Assembly (NCBI GenBank): GCA_027924645.1
Contig: BSBN01000888.1
Location: 17,930,501 to 17,994,500 of the forward strand
From: Cunninghamia lanceolata
Taxonomy: Eukaryota > Streptophyta > Pinopsida > Cupressales > Cupressaceae
Direction of reading: 5' to 3'
DNA length: 64,000 nucleotides
Shown: positions 22,395 through 32,760 of the stretch, in pieces
Layout: the number at the start of each line of letters is the position of its first letter
Numbering within the stretch: the first letter of the stretch is position 1
Position numbers and translations under genes: made by a program
Notes under the pieces: model-generated
The model's database searches: none
The model's input: the letters and a program-made list of their open reading frames with translations, nothing else
Told to the model about the DNA's origin: nothing

Positions 22395-24152
22395 ACAACT
22401 TGCAAATATTATCTATCTTATTGCCATTAACGCAACCTTAAATTATATTTATTAATTTATTTATCTCTAGTTGGAATTACATTTATTACTATTATTATTA
22501 TTATTTATTAACTTAACTTCTAGAATAATATATTTTTCATAAACAAAATTTACATAAGGAAATTTATATATATTTATTTATTTAACAAAAATGCTTTCAT
22601 AACTAATAATTTTATTCTAATGCAACAATTAACCAAAGCAGCAATCAAACAATGTCAAACTAAATAACCCAAATGCCCAACAATACCTATAGTGCCCCTC
22701 TAGTTTCACCTTGAATGTACATGTGATCAAACTAAGGAGCATGAAGATGAATGTAAATAATCAAAATACTTAGGTTAGTATATTTTATCAATGAACCTTG
22801 TTGCAATACTGATAATTCACATGCTCTGACATTGCCTTGCATTTAGGTGATTATGATGTTGATTTTACTTTGATTGTCATATGTTAGAATTGAGTTTTAT
22901 GCAACTGATTCTGTATCATAGGAGGCTATGATGTTTTGTGTGGATCAATCGTATTATGAGTATCATGCGAATATCTGATGATAGTTCTTACTTAGTCATT
23001 CAGTAACTTATTGATATGTGTGTTGTGATTACATGTTTGACGTGTGGGTGAAAAGTGTAGTGCCCTCACCTTGCTTCCGTCAGACTGATAGTATTCCTAG
23101 TAGGATTAGTTATCATGACATGGATTCTTTGTTATTACGTTGAGTTGTAATGGACCTATTTCTATGATGACGATTGATGATATTAGACTATTGATATGTT
23201 TCATAGTTGATGGACATGTTTGATATAATGGATTAATGTTATTTCTGAGTTTAATTTGATATCTAATTAGGGTTATGATGCTTTAACAATAATTGTTATA
23301 CTAGATCGTATTGTTATTGATTATTCTATTTTCTTGTAGACAACTGAATACTTAATTGTTGATGTAATTATGTGAACAGAATAGTGTTGCATTACTCGTG
23401 TCGGAGTACCCTGCCATGTTGCGATTTCTGTTTACTATGTGCATGTCTTCATGTTGTATATATATGTTTAACTTTGAGGTTGCTGTAGGATGCAGGTACT
23501 GGGTATCGACTCCACTTGAACTAGCAGGTCTGAGCGTGCCCTAGCCAATGGAATTGTTGATGGGAGTTAGCATAAGGTTCCCTAGGTTATCCGTCATCCT
23601 TGTAGAGGATAAGTCTTTAGTTTTGCGGCTGGTCATTGTTCTCAGTTTCGTTTGTTCCTTGGGTTGTCGTCTTGCTTTCTCTGCATGCTTGATGGTCGAG
23701 TAATCGCATGATTATGATTGGTTAATTGTGGTATACAAATAGATAAATTTGAATAATGTTTATTAAATTGATTTATAAATAATCATCGGTTGTTATATAA
23801 CAAATATATATTAAATAATAAATAAATAAATAAATAAATAATTAAGGAGATAAATTAGTTATAAAGTGTCATTATAGTTGGGGAATTGTTCTATAATTAA
23901 TAAAATCAACATGAAAGTAATTATATGTGGCTAAGTAAATAAATGATTAAATAAAGTAATAAATATTTATGAGTTGTTGTATATTAAATATTTGTATAAA
24001 ATACTAAATTAAATAAAGTAAAAATTATAAGTTGTATTTTATTAAATGTATGTTATCCTTGAGTAAATAAAAGTAAGTTGTATTTTCGGTTTGCATTGGA
24101 TTGTGGGTTTATTACCTAAAAGTGGAGTACAAGCAATCAGGGTAGGAAATTC

Positions 24153-24160
24153 TATATAAA
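24153..24160 (+). promoter_or_regulatory. TATA box of the A LTR (TATATAAA)
   Basis: It lies in AATTCTATATAAAGAGCAG and is followed by a purine-rich leader. The same box is at 31310-31317 in the 3' LTR. It is a good candidate for the start of R. Confidence 0.6.
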
Positions 24161-24331
24161 GAGCAGAGAGAAGGAGAGAAGAAGGGGAGAAGGAACAGGA
24201 ATTGGAGATCCGGGAAGAAAGACGGAGCTGCAAAGAACAGATTGAGGACATTGCAGCGTATACAGGTTCTTTCAATTGTATTAATGCCATTTTCTCATTC
24301 TGCATTAGAGGATTATACCTAGGGTTTCCTT

Positions 24332-24337
24332 AATAAA
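24332..24337 (+). terminator. Candidate poly(A) signal of the A LTR (AATAAA)
   Basis: AATAAA lies about 175 bases after the TATA box, followed by T-rich sequence (TCTTTGTTTTGC). It is conserved at 31489-31494. If used, R is short and U5 would be over 4 kb long. Confidence 0.45.
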
Positions 24338-24479
24338 ATCTTTGTTTTGCACATTCCTCTGCCAGAGCTTTGTCTTTTTGTTTTTGATCCCTTTCAAATG
24401 TCTACCATTTCAAAATCATTTTTGTTAGTATATTATGTAGTCATGTTGTTTTGAAATCTGTCAGATCGAATTCGCCCTG

Positions 24480-24690
24480 CCGAGTGCATTTGCTTGAAAG
24501 TTTGTAAGGCCAATCATGTTGATCTCCGATTATGTTTGATGGATGTTCTAAAGCTTCCATTCCAGGGCATTACAAAAACTGCCTTGCCACCATTGTGTGA
24601 TAATATCCTAATCGTAGATTTGGAAATATTGATTACAGTTGAGGTCTCCATTTGCTACCTACTCACTCGGTGAGTACCTTAGAACCGTTG
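24480..24690 (+). other. Unrecognised open segment upstream of the DCP5-like fragment
   Basis: In the 3' LTR copy (31651-31839) this is a 62-codon open stretch (KVCKANHVDLRLCLMDVLKL...). In the 5' LTR copy a similar frame is present. Codon-like sequence without a family match; it may be part of the same capture or a second captured piece. The stretch 24700-25066 that follows (CTTCGAAGTCGGCG..., T-rich, ending TTCTTGCAATTAG) looks like leader or intron sequence. Confidence 0.3.
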
Positions 24691-25108
24691 GTGGGAAGTT
24701 TAAATCCCAATCTTTATATCCTTAGTTGCTCTCCTTAAATCCTTAATCGCTCTGTTCTGAACCTTGTGCTTCAAACCTTGGTCTGTGGCGTAAAACTCCA
24801 ATAATCATCATCAAAAGCTTCGAAGTCGGCGTTAGGAATTCATTTTCTGCAGATCTTGCAATCATTATAATGTTTTCTGTCAAATATATTATTAGTTCCA
24901 TTTGTAAGGAATCTTTAAAGCCTTGGCAAGGAATTTAGTCTGTGTATTTCCTGCGTACATTGCTTTCCGTATATATCAAAGCTGCCTTCATTGTCTCAGC
25001 TAGTTTCCCCAATTGTTTAATACCTGCACTTCATACAAGGGATGATTTTTAGTTTATCTACTCTTCTTGCAATTAGATCTCCCAGGAAGGGTTTTTAAAA
25101 TTAGGGAA

Positions 25109-25603
25109 AGGAGCGGAAGCAGCGCAGATTCATACATTGGCAGCCTCATAAGCGTGACTCCCAAGAGTGAGATATGCTATGAAGGTGTCCTTTACACCAT
25201 TAACACCGACAACTCCAACATTGCTGTGCAAGGCGTGCGATCTTTTGGGACTGAAGGACGAAAGAAAGATGGTCCTCAGATTTTCCCTAGTGACAAGGTA
25301 TAGGATTTGCAAGTGAAGTCTTCACCTCTAGCCCAAACAACTTCTCCATTACATACTAACCCGATAATCATCTCTCTTCAGTCACAACATTCTCGACCAG
25401 CTTCGGTATCTGCACAGTTTGGACCATCTGGAGGTGGGCCTTTATCAGATATGAACTCTCAAGATCCATATTCAGGCGTTGTTCCATCACCATTTCCAGG
25501 TGGTATGCCTTCAATGTATCCAACCAGTGCAAATTTAGGATCGTGGGGTCATCCACCTTCATCACCAAGAGCAAATGGAACGGGTCTGGGAATCCCAATG
25601 TAT
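25109..25603 (+). pseudogene. DCP5: Captured host gene fragment: DCP5/LSM14-type decapping protein (copy in 5' LTR)
   Basis: The translation contains [40 protein letters not shown] and [19 protein letters not shown], the N-terminal Lsm-like domain of plant DCP5 (LSM14/Scd6/RAP55 family), which acts in P-bodies in mRNA decapping and translational repression. After a TAG (25301-25303) the same frame resumes with DLQVKSSPLAQTTSPL, then a Ser/Pro-rich linker (QDPYSGVVPSPFPGGMPSMY ... GSWGHPPSSPRANGTGLG), also as in DCP5, ending at IPMY. No intron is seen. From memory of the family, about 12 residues closing the Lsm domain (YEYI...SDIK) are missing at the TAG. The FDF and RGG parts are absent. It lies inside an LTR and is not a working gene. 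Confidence 0.85.
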
Positions 25604-28550
25604 CGGCAACCGCACAGGACAAGAAGGTCAACCGTGTTCAAATAATAATCAATGATTAAGTTTATGGTGTCTTCAAGATAGCCGCACGGGTAAGAAGGTC
25701 AACCCAGTACACAAATGAATCGACTATATGATGAGATTCTGAGTGCCTGTTAACCTTTGCAATCAAGTGGTCTATGTATTAAATCTTTGCTACTTTGATC
25801 TTCGCTCAAATAACTGGTGTGCAGGTGAAGCGATGTGATGGTGAGAATAATGGTGCATCCAATCTGGCATAACTCTGTGCATTTCCCCAGTCTAATCTAA
25901 GATTTGGTATTTTCTTCAGTCATGTACTCACACGAATGAATTCTATTCGGGGGACTGCACTACACTTTGAATTCCACCCATTGAATTCTCCTACACGGAT
26001 GCTAGGTTTTTCACACCACCTCCATGAATTTGGATAGCTTGGTCAATTCTCTTTTAGGTTTGGATTTATTTGAGGAATGTTTTAACGATATATTTTAGGT
26101 TTGGGTTTATTCTTGGGGAATGTTTTAATGATATAAGTAGCCGATAGGTTTTACTGAATAACCTTTATGCCAGAAATCTCTCAATTCGTCGGTTGTTCCT
26201 ATCAATGTATTCCTCAGACCCCAGTCGTAGTTTCTTGATAGTGTTTAAGTGTATTAGATGCATTTTGTACATATCATGCAACCAAATCTTGCTAAGGGAT
26301 GACATCTGTTTAATAATACTATCAAACAATTTACAATAGCATATAGTCATAACCTAGTCGTTATAATACGATAGAGTTTCAAGATTTTATTGCGTAAGGA
26401 ATCATCTATGCTATTGTGAGTTATTAAATGTCAACAAGACCGTGCCTATATTTACATGCTAGATCCACTAAGGGAGTAGTAGCCTTTGTCATAAATTCAT
26501 TAGAGCCATAGTAGAACAACCAAGTGAAACCATTTTGAAGTTAGTGGAAATAGGTTATTTTTCCTGCATCATCATCAGTATTATTATTTTAAGACAAAAG
26601 AGTTATAAATATATATTTTTATCTTGTATTTGATGGTCATTTAAAGACAAATATAAATTAGGATTTATAGTTAAGCTATTAGATTAGATTATCGAATTGA
26701 CTGAAAAGATTAAACGAATTATTGATCCTTGTTATAATAGAAAGGAGTAGATTAAGAGATGAATTGACATATTTGTTTAAAGTGAATAAATGAGAGATGA
26801 TTCGGTGATATATTTAATGATAAAGTATAGTTTCGTTAAATTAAAATTTGATAAGTCGGTTTGAGTTTAGGGTTAAATATATTGTAATTGGTTTGGTTTA
26901 AATTAAATTGAAATTTGTAAATAAACCTTGTGTAAGTTGTATCATTGGTCGTAATGGGCTTGTGTGTAGGTCGTCAAGGTTAGTATTCTAGAGGCACAGG
27001 ATGGTTATGTCTTTACATCATGCGATGGGTTGATAAGTGTTTTGAGATAATTTTTGCCTCATGTTATGTATAGAGTTTGGTAAGCGATAATGTGAATTGA
27101 TGAATATTCAAGTTGTGAGTGCAATATGTGAAGGTAATAATCCCCTTTGTGGATGTAGTGATTGTTTGCTTTATTGTATTTATCTTATATTGAGATTTGT
27201 GTTATGGGGAGACATTGAGTACTATAATAGGAGTAATGTTTTTTGTAATGCTATGGACAAGGTTTTGTTAGTTGTCCTTGTGATTAAGATAACATGCAAG
27301 ATGGTTAATTCCTTGCATTTCTATATACACATGTTGATATGAGGATAATTGTGTGCAAGATGGTTGATTCCTTGCATGGTTCTTGTATCCTCGTTGTCCT
27401 AATGATGTTTTCTATGCTTGTTGAGTGGGGTTTTCTAGTTGCAGGTAGGGGAGTGGCTCTCAATGGGGGCCGGAGCCCAAAGTGGCGTCCAGGACAACCC
27501 ATGTGGGAGTTTGTTAACTCAGTGATAACCTAAATAATGAATTAGGGGGTTGGGTAGTTAATCACACTTAAATAATAGATAAGTGGATGCCTCACTCATG
27601 GCTCAAGTGCTCGTTTAGGCTTGAGATGAGCTGAGAAGGCCTGGAATGGCAAAATCAACTACCTTGTCCTCATGAAAGGTATGTTGATTTCTGCATGAGC
27701 GTTGTATGGGGGCCGGAAGTCGGGAGAGGCTACCAAGACAACCCAAGATGGGGGTCGGGGCCTAGGAATGCTTGCCAGGACAACCCATGACAAGCCAGGT
27801 GATGACAGTCCTCCCTACTGCAGCCTAGCTTTCCCTAGTTGTAGTCTCCCCATTCGTTATGTGCTTGCCTCTGGAAGTGTTGTTAAGTTGTTTGTGATAT
27901 AGACTTGTGTTGTTGGCATTATATGTTGTCTTGTTCTGATACTCTACTGCCTACCTGACTATATGTTGTAGTGGGAACCTTATGTTAACTCCTAGCTCGG
28001 GGGGTGGACCTTAGGGTTCCACATGGTCGGGTGGAAGAGCTTTTATCCATTGGTTTTTCTCCTTGCTATTGTTCGTGTGCGAGAATGTTGTATCGTGTGT
28101 ATCAGCCGTCAGATCTTGTATCAGGTATGAAGTAAGTGATTTGTATTCATGTACTTGTCTGTGTATCAGTTGATTTATATTGTATGTGATCTGAAGGTGT
28201 TAAGTAGCAATGCAATGATGTACCCATGTGTGAAAAGAGATTGTAACTACATACTAGATCTTGATGATTATTTTTTTGATGTTATGGAAATGTAAATGTT
28301 TATTGATTTAAAGCCCAGAATGATCTATTAATGTTAGATAAGGATGTATGCCATATTATGTTGTTTGATTTGACAAGTAATGCTCCCATGATATCTTAGA
28401 GAACTAGTTGATAGTTGAATGATGTGTAGTGATGTGTTAAACATTACTTTGTTACTTTATTCTTTAAAAAAAAAAAAAAAAATTTATTCCGCTGTTTTTT
28501 CATAGCGTAGATGTGTTGTTCTCTAGGGTGTTCATGCGGGGCGTTACATC

Positions 28551-28562
28551 TGGTATCAGAGC
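28551..28562 (+). other. Element A primer-binding site
   Basis: TGGTATCAGAGC lies two bases after the 5' LTR end (GCGTTACA). It is complementary to the 3' end of a Met tRNA. Confidence 0.9.
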
Positions 28563-28684
28563 AGGGTTTCTAACACTGGGTAGTCTGGTTTTAGATTAGC
28601 CCATTAAGCTACATTAGTTGCTTAAACTCTGAAAAATATATTTATCCGTAGTCCTCGCCTAGCAACCTAAAGTTGTGCTTGGGT

Positions 28685-30100
28685 ATGTTGTCCAGAAAGA
28701 TGCCTAGGGTTTGAGGTCGAGGACGTGGATGAGGTAGGGGTCGTGGGAGAGGTGTTGATAATAGCCCTCCTCCTAGTTCCCCTCATGTGAGTGCACAAGA
28801 AGGTGGGGGCGAGAATCAAGAGAATCAAGGTCAACCAGAGGGTGGTCAACTATGTTAGCTACTTGAAGAGGTTCTTGCTCATCTTGGTCCTAGGCAAGAG
28901 AAGGATCAACCAGAAGTGAGAGAGAGAGAACAATCTCCTAGAAGGAGAGAAATTACAGCTGAACAAGAAGCTATTCTTGCAGGCCACATGAGAGACCTTA
29001 TGAGAGCTCGCCCTCCTACTTTCGATGGTTCTAGTAGTGGTATGGAAGTAGAGACATGGCTAATTGACCTGGAGAGGTGTTTTGCCATGCATCCTTATGG
29101 CAGCAACACTAAGGCAAGATGTGCCATCATGCTTCTCTGAGGCTTCGCCTCTACATGGTGGCGACTAGAGGAATAGAAGTTGCATTTAGATATTGCCACA
29201 ATGTCTTGGGAACTATTTCTAGATAGGTTCAGAGATTGATTCTTATCAGACCACTGGAGGCAACGACGAGAAGATGAGTTCCATGGGTTGAGACAAATGG
29301 CCATGACAGTGGAACAGTACGAGCGCAGGTTTTATGAACTCAAGCAGTTTGTAGGCATTGGAAACAATGAGGCCATGTTAGTTTAGAATTTTATTAGAGG
29401 TTTGAATGCACACATCAGTGGAGGAGTTCATGTTTTCGAGCCGAAGACCATGGAGGTAGCAGTCGAGAAGGCTTGATTGGTGGAGGAGAATATGACCATG
29501 GCCCTAGGAGGTCATACAAGTGTGCAAATTGGGAGTGCACCGTCAACAGGCTCAGGTTCTCGAGATGGTCAACCTCAAGCAACAAGTTCATCTACAGGTC
29601 ATCATGCACCCGCTAAGGGTGATCAGCAGCGGCAGCAGTATTCTCAATCAAAACCAAAGAACACCCAACCTCAGCAAGGAGGTGGTTCTCAGTTAGGGAA
29701 AAATCGTAATTGGCTACGGGCCAAGAATTATCATCCCAACCAACCAGTTCAGAGTCCACAGCCTGCATTTAGTAGGGGAAGTTTTCAGCAGTCTAATGTA
29801 CCAGTAGGTGGTGGAGGTTTTGGTAGGGGAACAGGATGTTTCTCTTGCGGCTAGCAGGGCCATATTGCCAGGCAGTGTCCACAGAAGAACACTGCAGGAT
29901 TTAGCCAGAGGCCAACAATTTAAGAGCCAACAGTGGGTGATGCAGGGAGGTCTCATAGAGTGTTCACAGCAGTTGATCACCGCTAGGCAGAGCATCAGGG
30001 GACAGTCTTGGAGACCGCTGGTAGAGGACGAGCAGCGTTCTTTGGAGCTCGTGCGCGTTCTGTAGCTTTGGGGGCTAACCCTCTTAAGTAGGGGTCCAAT
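28685..30100 (+). pseudogene. Element A gag pseudogene
   Basis: One reading frame (ATG at 28685 or 28700) runs through an R/G-rich start, a Ty3 Gag core (RPPTFDGSSSGMEVETWLID..., FYELKQFVG), a Q/S-rich linker, a zinc knuckle (29837-29878, CFSCG, stop, QGHIARQC) and a tail like the gag-protease linker of Ty3 elements (HRVFTAVDHR). No indel is needed; interruptions are TGA or TAG codons, most at sites where CGA (Arg) or CAG (Gln) is expected. The protease, reverse transcriptase and integrase that should follow are missing, and the frame runs into the polypurine tract within about 100 bases. The element would need proteins from a relative to move. Confidence 0.85.
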
Positions 30101-30200
30101 GAGATCCTAATAACGTGGCTTTAGTTGCCTTGGAAGATGCAACTGATATGTCAGAATTATACCCATACTTGTTGCAAGCTTCCAGGAGTAAGCCTAACCC

Positions 30201-30212
30201 TGGGGGGGAGGA
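30201..30212 (+). other. Element A polypurine tract
   Basis: TGGGGGGGAGGA directly precedes the 3' LTR start TGTAGTGCCC. The same context (CTTCCAGG...GTAAG... then G-run) is found, reverse complemented, at 47335-47370 beside the C 3' LTR, tying A and C together. Confidence 0.85.
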
Positions 30213-32265
30213 TGTAGTGCCCTCACCTTGCTTCCGTCAGACTGATAGTATTCCTAGTAGGATTAGTTATCATGACATGGATTCTTTGTTATAATGTTGA
30301 GTTGTAATGGACCTATTTCTATGATGATGATTGATGATATTAGACTATTGATATGTTTCATAGTTGATGGACATGTTTGATATAATAGATTGATGTTATT
30401 TCTGAGTTTAATTTGATATCTAATTAGGGTTATGATGCTTTAACAATAATTGTTATACTAGATCGTATTGTTATTGATTATTCTATTTTCTTGTAGACAA
30501 CTGAATACTTAATTGTTGATGTAATTATGTGAACAGAACGGTGTTGCATTACTCATGTCTGAGTACCCTACCATGCTGTGATTTCTATTTACTGTGTGCA
30601 TGTCTTCATGTTGTATATATATGTTTAACTTTGAGGTTGCTGTAGGATGCAGGTACCGGGCATCGACTCCACCTGAACTAGCAGGTCTGAGCGTGCCCTA
30701 GCCAATGGAATTGTTGATGGGAGTTAGCATAAGGTTCCCTAGGTTATCCGTCATCCTTGTAGAGGATAAGTCTTCAGTTCTACGGCTGGTCATTGTTCTC
30801 AGTTTCGTTTGTTCCTTGGGTTGTCGTCTTACTTTCTCTGCATGCTTGATGGTCGAGTAATCGCATGATTATGATTGGTTAATTGTGGTATACAAATAGA
30901 TAAATTTGAATAATGTTTATTAAATAGATCTATAAATAATCATCAGTTGTTATATAACAAATATATGTTAAATAATAAATAAATAAAAAAATAAATAATT
31001 AAGGAGATAAATTAGTTATAAAGTGTCATTATAGTTGGGGAATTGTTCTATAATTAATAAAATCAACATGAAAGTAATTATATGTGGCTAAGTAAATAAA
31101 TGATTAAATAAAGTAATAAATATTTATGAGTTGTTGTATATTAAATATTTGTATAAAATACTAAATTAAATAAAGTAAAAATTATAAGTTGTATTTTATT
31201 AAATGTATGTTATCCTTGAGTAAATAAAAGTAAGTTGTATTTTCAGTTTGCATTGGATTGTGGGTTTATTACCTAAAAGTGGAGTACAAGCAATCAGGGT
31301 AGGAAATTCTATATAAAGAGCAGAGAGAAGGAGAGAAGAAGGGGAGAAAGAACGGGAATTAGAGATCCGGGAAGAAAGACGGAGCTGCAAAGAACAGATT
31401 GAGGACATTGCAGCGTATACAGGTTCTTTCAATTGTGTTAATGACATTTTCTCATTCTGCATTAGAGGATTATACGTAGGGTTTCCTTAATAAAATCTTT
31501 GTTTTGCACATTCCTCTGCTAGAGCTTTGTCTTTTTGTTTTTGATCCCTTTCAAATGTCTACCATTTCAAAATCATTTTTGTTAGTATATTATGTAGTCA
31601 TGTTGTTCTGAAATCTGTCAGATTGAATTCGCCCTGCCGAGTGCATTTGCTTGAAAGTTTGTAAGGCCAATCATGTTGATCTCCGATTATGTTTGATGGA
31701 TGTTCTAAAGCTTCCATTACAGGGCATTACAGAAACTGCCTTGCCACCATTGTGTGATAATATGCTAATCGTAGATTTGAAAATATTGATTGCAGTTGAG
31801 GTCTCCATTTGCTACCTACTCACTCGGCGAGTACCTTAGAACCGTTGGTGGGAAGTTTAAATCCCAGTCTTTATATCCTTAGTTGCTCTCCTTAAATCCT
31901 TAATCGCTCTGTTCTGAACCTTGTGCTTCAAACCTTGGTCTGTGGCGTAAAACTCCAATAATCAACATCAAAAGCTTCGAAGTCGGCGTTAGGAATTCAT
32001 TTTCCGCAGATCTTGCAATCATTATAATGTTTTCTGTCAAATATATTATTAGTTCCATTTGTAAGGAAGCTTTAAAGCCTTGGCAAGGAATTTAGTCTGT
32101 GTATTTCCTGCGTACATTGCTTTCTGTATATATCAAAGCTGCCTTCATTGTCTCAGCTAGTTTCCCCAATTGTTTAATACCTGCGCTTCATACAAGGGAT
32201 GATTTTTAGTTTATCTACTCTTCTTGCAATTAGATCTGCCAGGAAGGGTTTTTAAAATCGGGGAA

Positions 32266-32760
32266 AGGAGCGGAAGCAACATAGATTCATACATTGGTAG
32301 CCTCATAAGCGTGACTCCCAAGAGCGAGATACGCTATGAAGGTGTCCTTTACACCATTAACACCGACAACTCCAACATTACTCTGCAAGGCGTGCGATCT
32401 TTTGGGACTGAAGGACGAAAGAAAGGTGGTCCTCAGATTTTCCCTAGTGACAAGGTATAGGATTTTCAAGTGAAGTCTTCACCTCCAGCCCAGACGACTT
32501 CTCCATTGCATAGTGACCCAGTAATCATCTCTCTTCAGTCACAACATTCTCAACTAGCTTCGGTATCTGCACAGTTTGGACCATCTGGAGGTGGGCCTTT
32601 ATCAGATACGAACTCTCAGGATCCATATTCAGGCGTTGTTCCATCACCATTTCTAGGTGGTATGCCTTCAATGTATCCAGCCGGTGCAAATTTAGGATCA
32701 TGGGGTCATCCACCTTCATCACCAAGAGCAAATGGAACGGATCTGGGAATCCCAATGTAT
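32266..32760 (+). pseudogene. DCP5: Captured DCP5/LSM14-type fragment (copy in 3' LTR)
   Basis: Second LTR copy of the capture. It has the same structure: Lsm-like part with [20 protein letters not shown], the same TAG at the same place (32458-32460), then DFQVKSSPPAQTT and the Ser/Pro-rich linker. The Arg of SEIRYEG is kept here and is Cys in the first copy. I counted about 32 mismatches to the first copy over about 550 bases, nearly all transitions. The shared stop and shared right end show that the capture and deletion predate this insertion. Confidence 0.85.

Larger units (their letters stand above)
19642..22687 (-). mobile_element. Element C 3' LTR, piece 2
   Basis: Middle of the C LTR on the minus strand, aligned with 48470-51575 of the other C LTR. 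It includes the GAGAGCCACTTCCCTACC block (reverse complement found in A at about 27440 and B at about 45600), the 180-bp array and a (TG)10 run. It ends at atacc (22683-22687), the target-site duplication created by solo LTR B. The open stretch at 19951-20184 (minus) is not a gene. Confidence 0.85.
23056..28548 (+). mobile_element. Element A 5' LTR
   Basis: 5493 bp. The first about 650 bp resemble B and C; the last about 1.2 kb also share blocks with them (GGCTCTCAATGGGGGCCGG, GGGGGTGGACCTTAGGG). The middle, about 24050-26700, is not seen in B or C and includes a TATA box, a poly(A) signal and the DCP5-like fragment. The short open stretches in 26165-27902 and their antisense partners recur in the other LTR and show no domain. 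Confidence 0.9.

Noticed and set aside
25368..25631. Minus-strand open stretch of 87 codons over the DCP5-like fragment (and 32525-32788)
   Set aside because: Antisense shadow of a coding-derived sequence; no domain and no independent evidence.
25067..25645. A functional DCP5 host gene
   Set aside because: It lies wholly inside an LTR, is repeated in the partner LTR, has an in-frame TAG, lacks the rest of the protein and shows no exon-intron continuation.
27305..27533. Short overlapping open stretches at the 3' part of the A LTR (also 34461-34689)
   Set aside because: The same block is found in B and C LTRs with stops and indels, so it is non-coding LTR sequence.
28549..28565. tRNA gene at TGGTATCAGAGC sites (also 5668 and 36448)
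   Set aside because: Only the primer-binding complement of a tRNA 3' end is present beside LTRs; no cloverleaf sequence.
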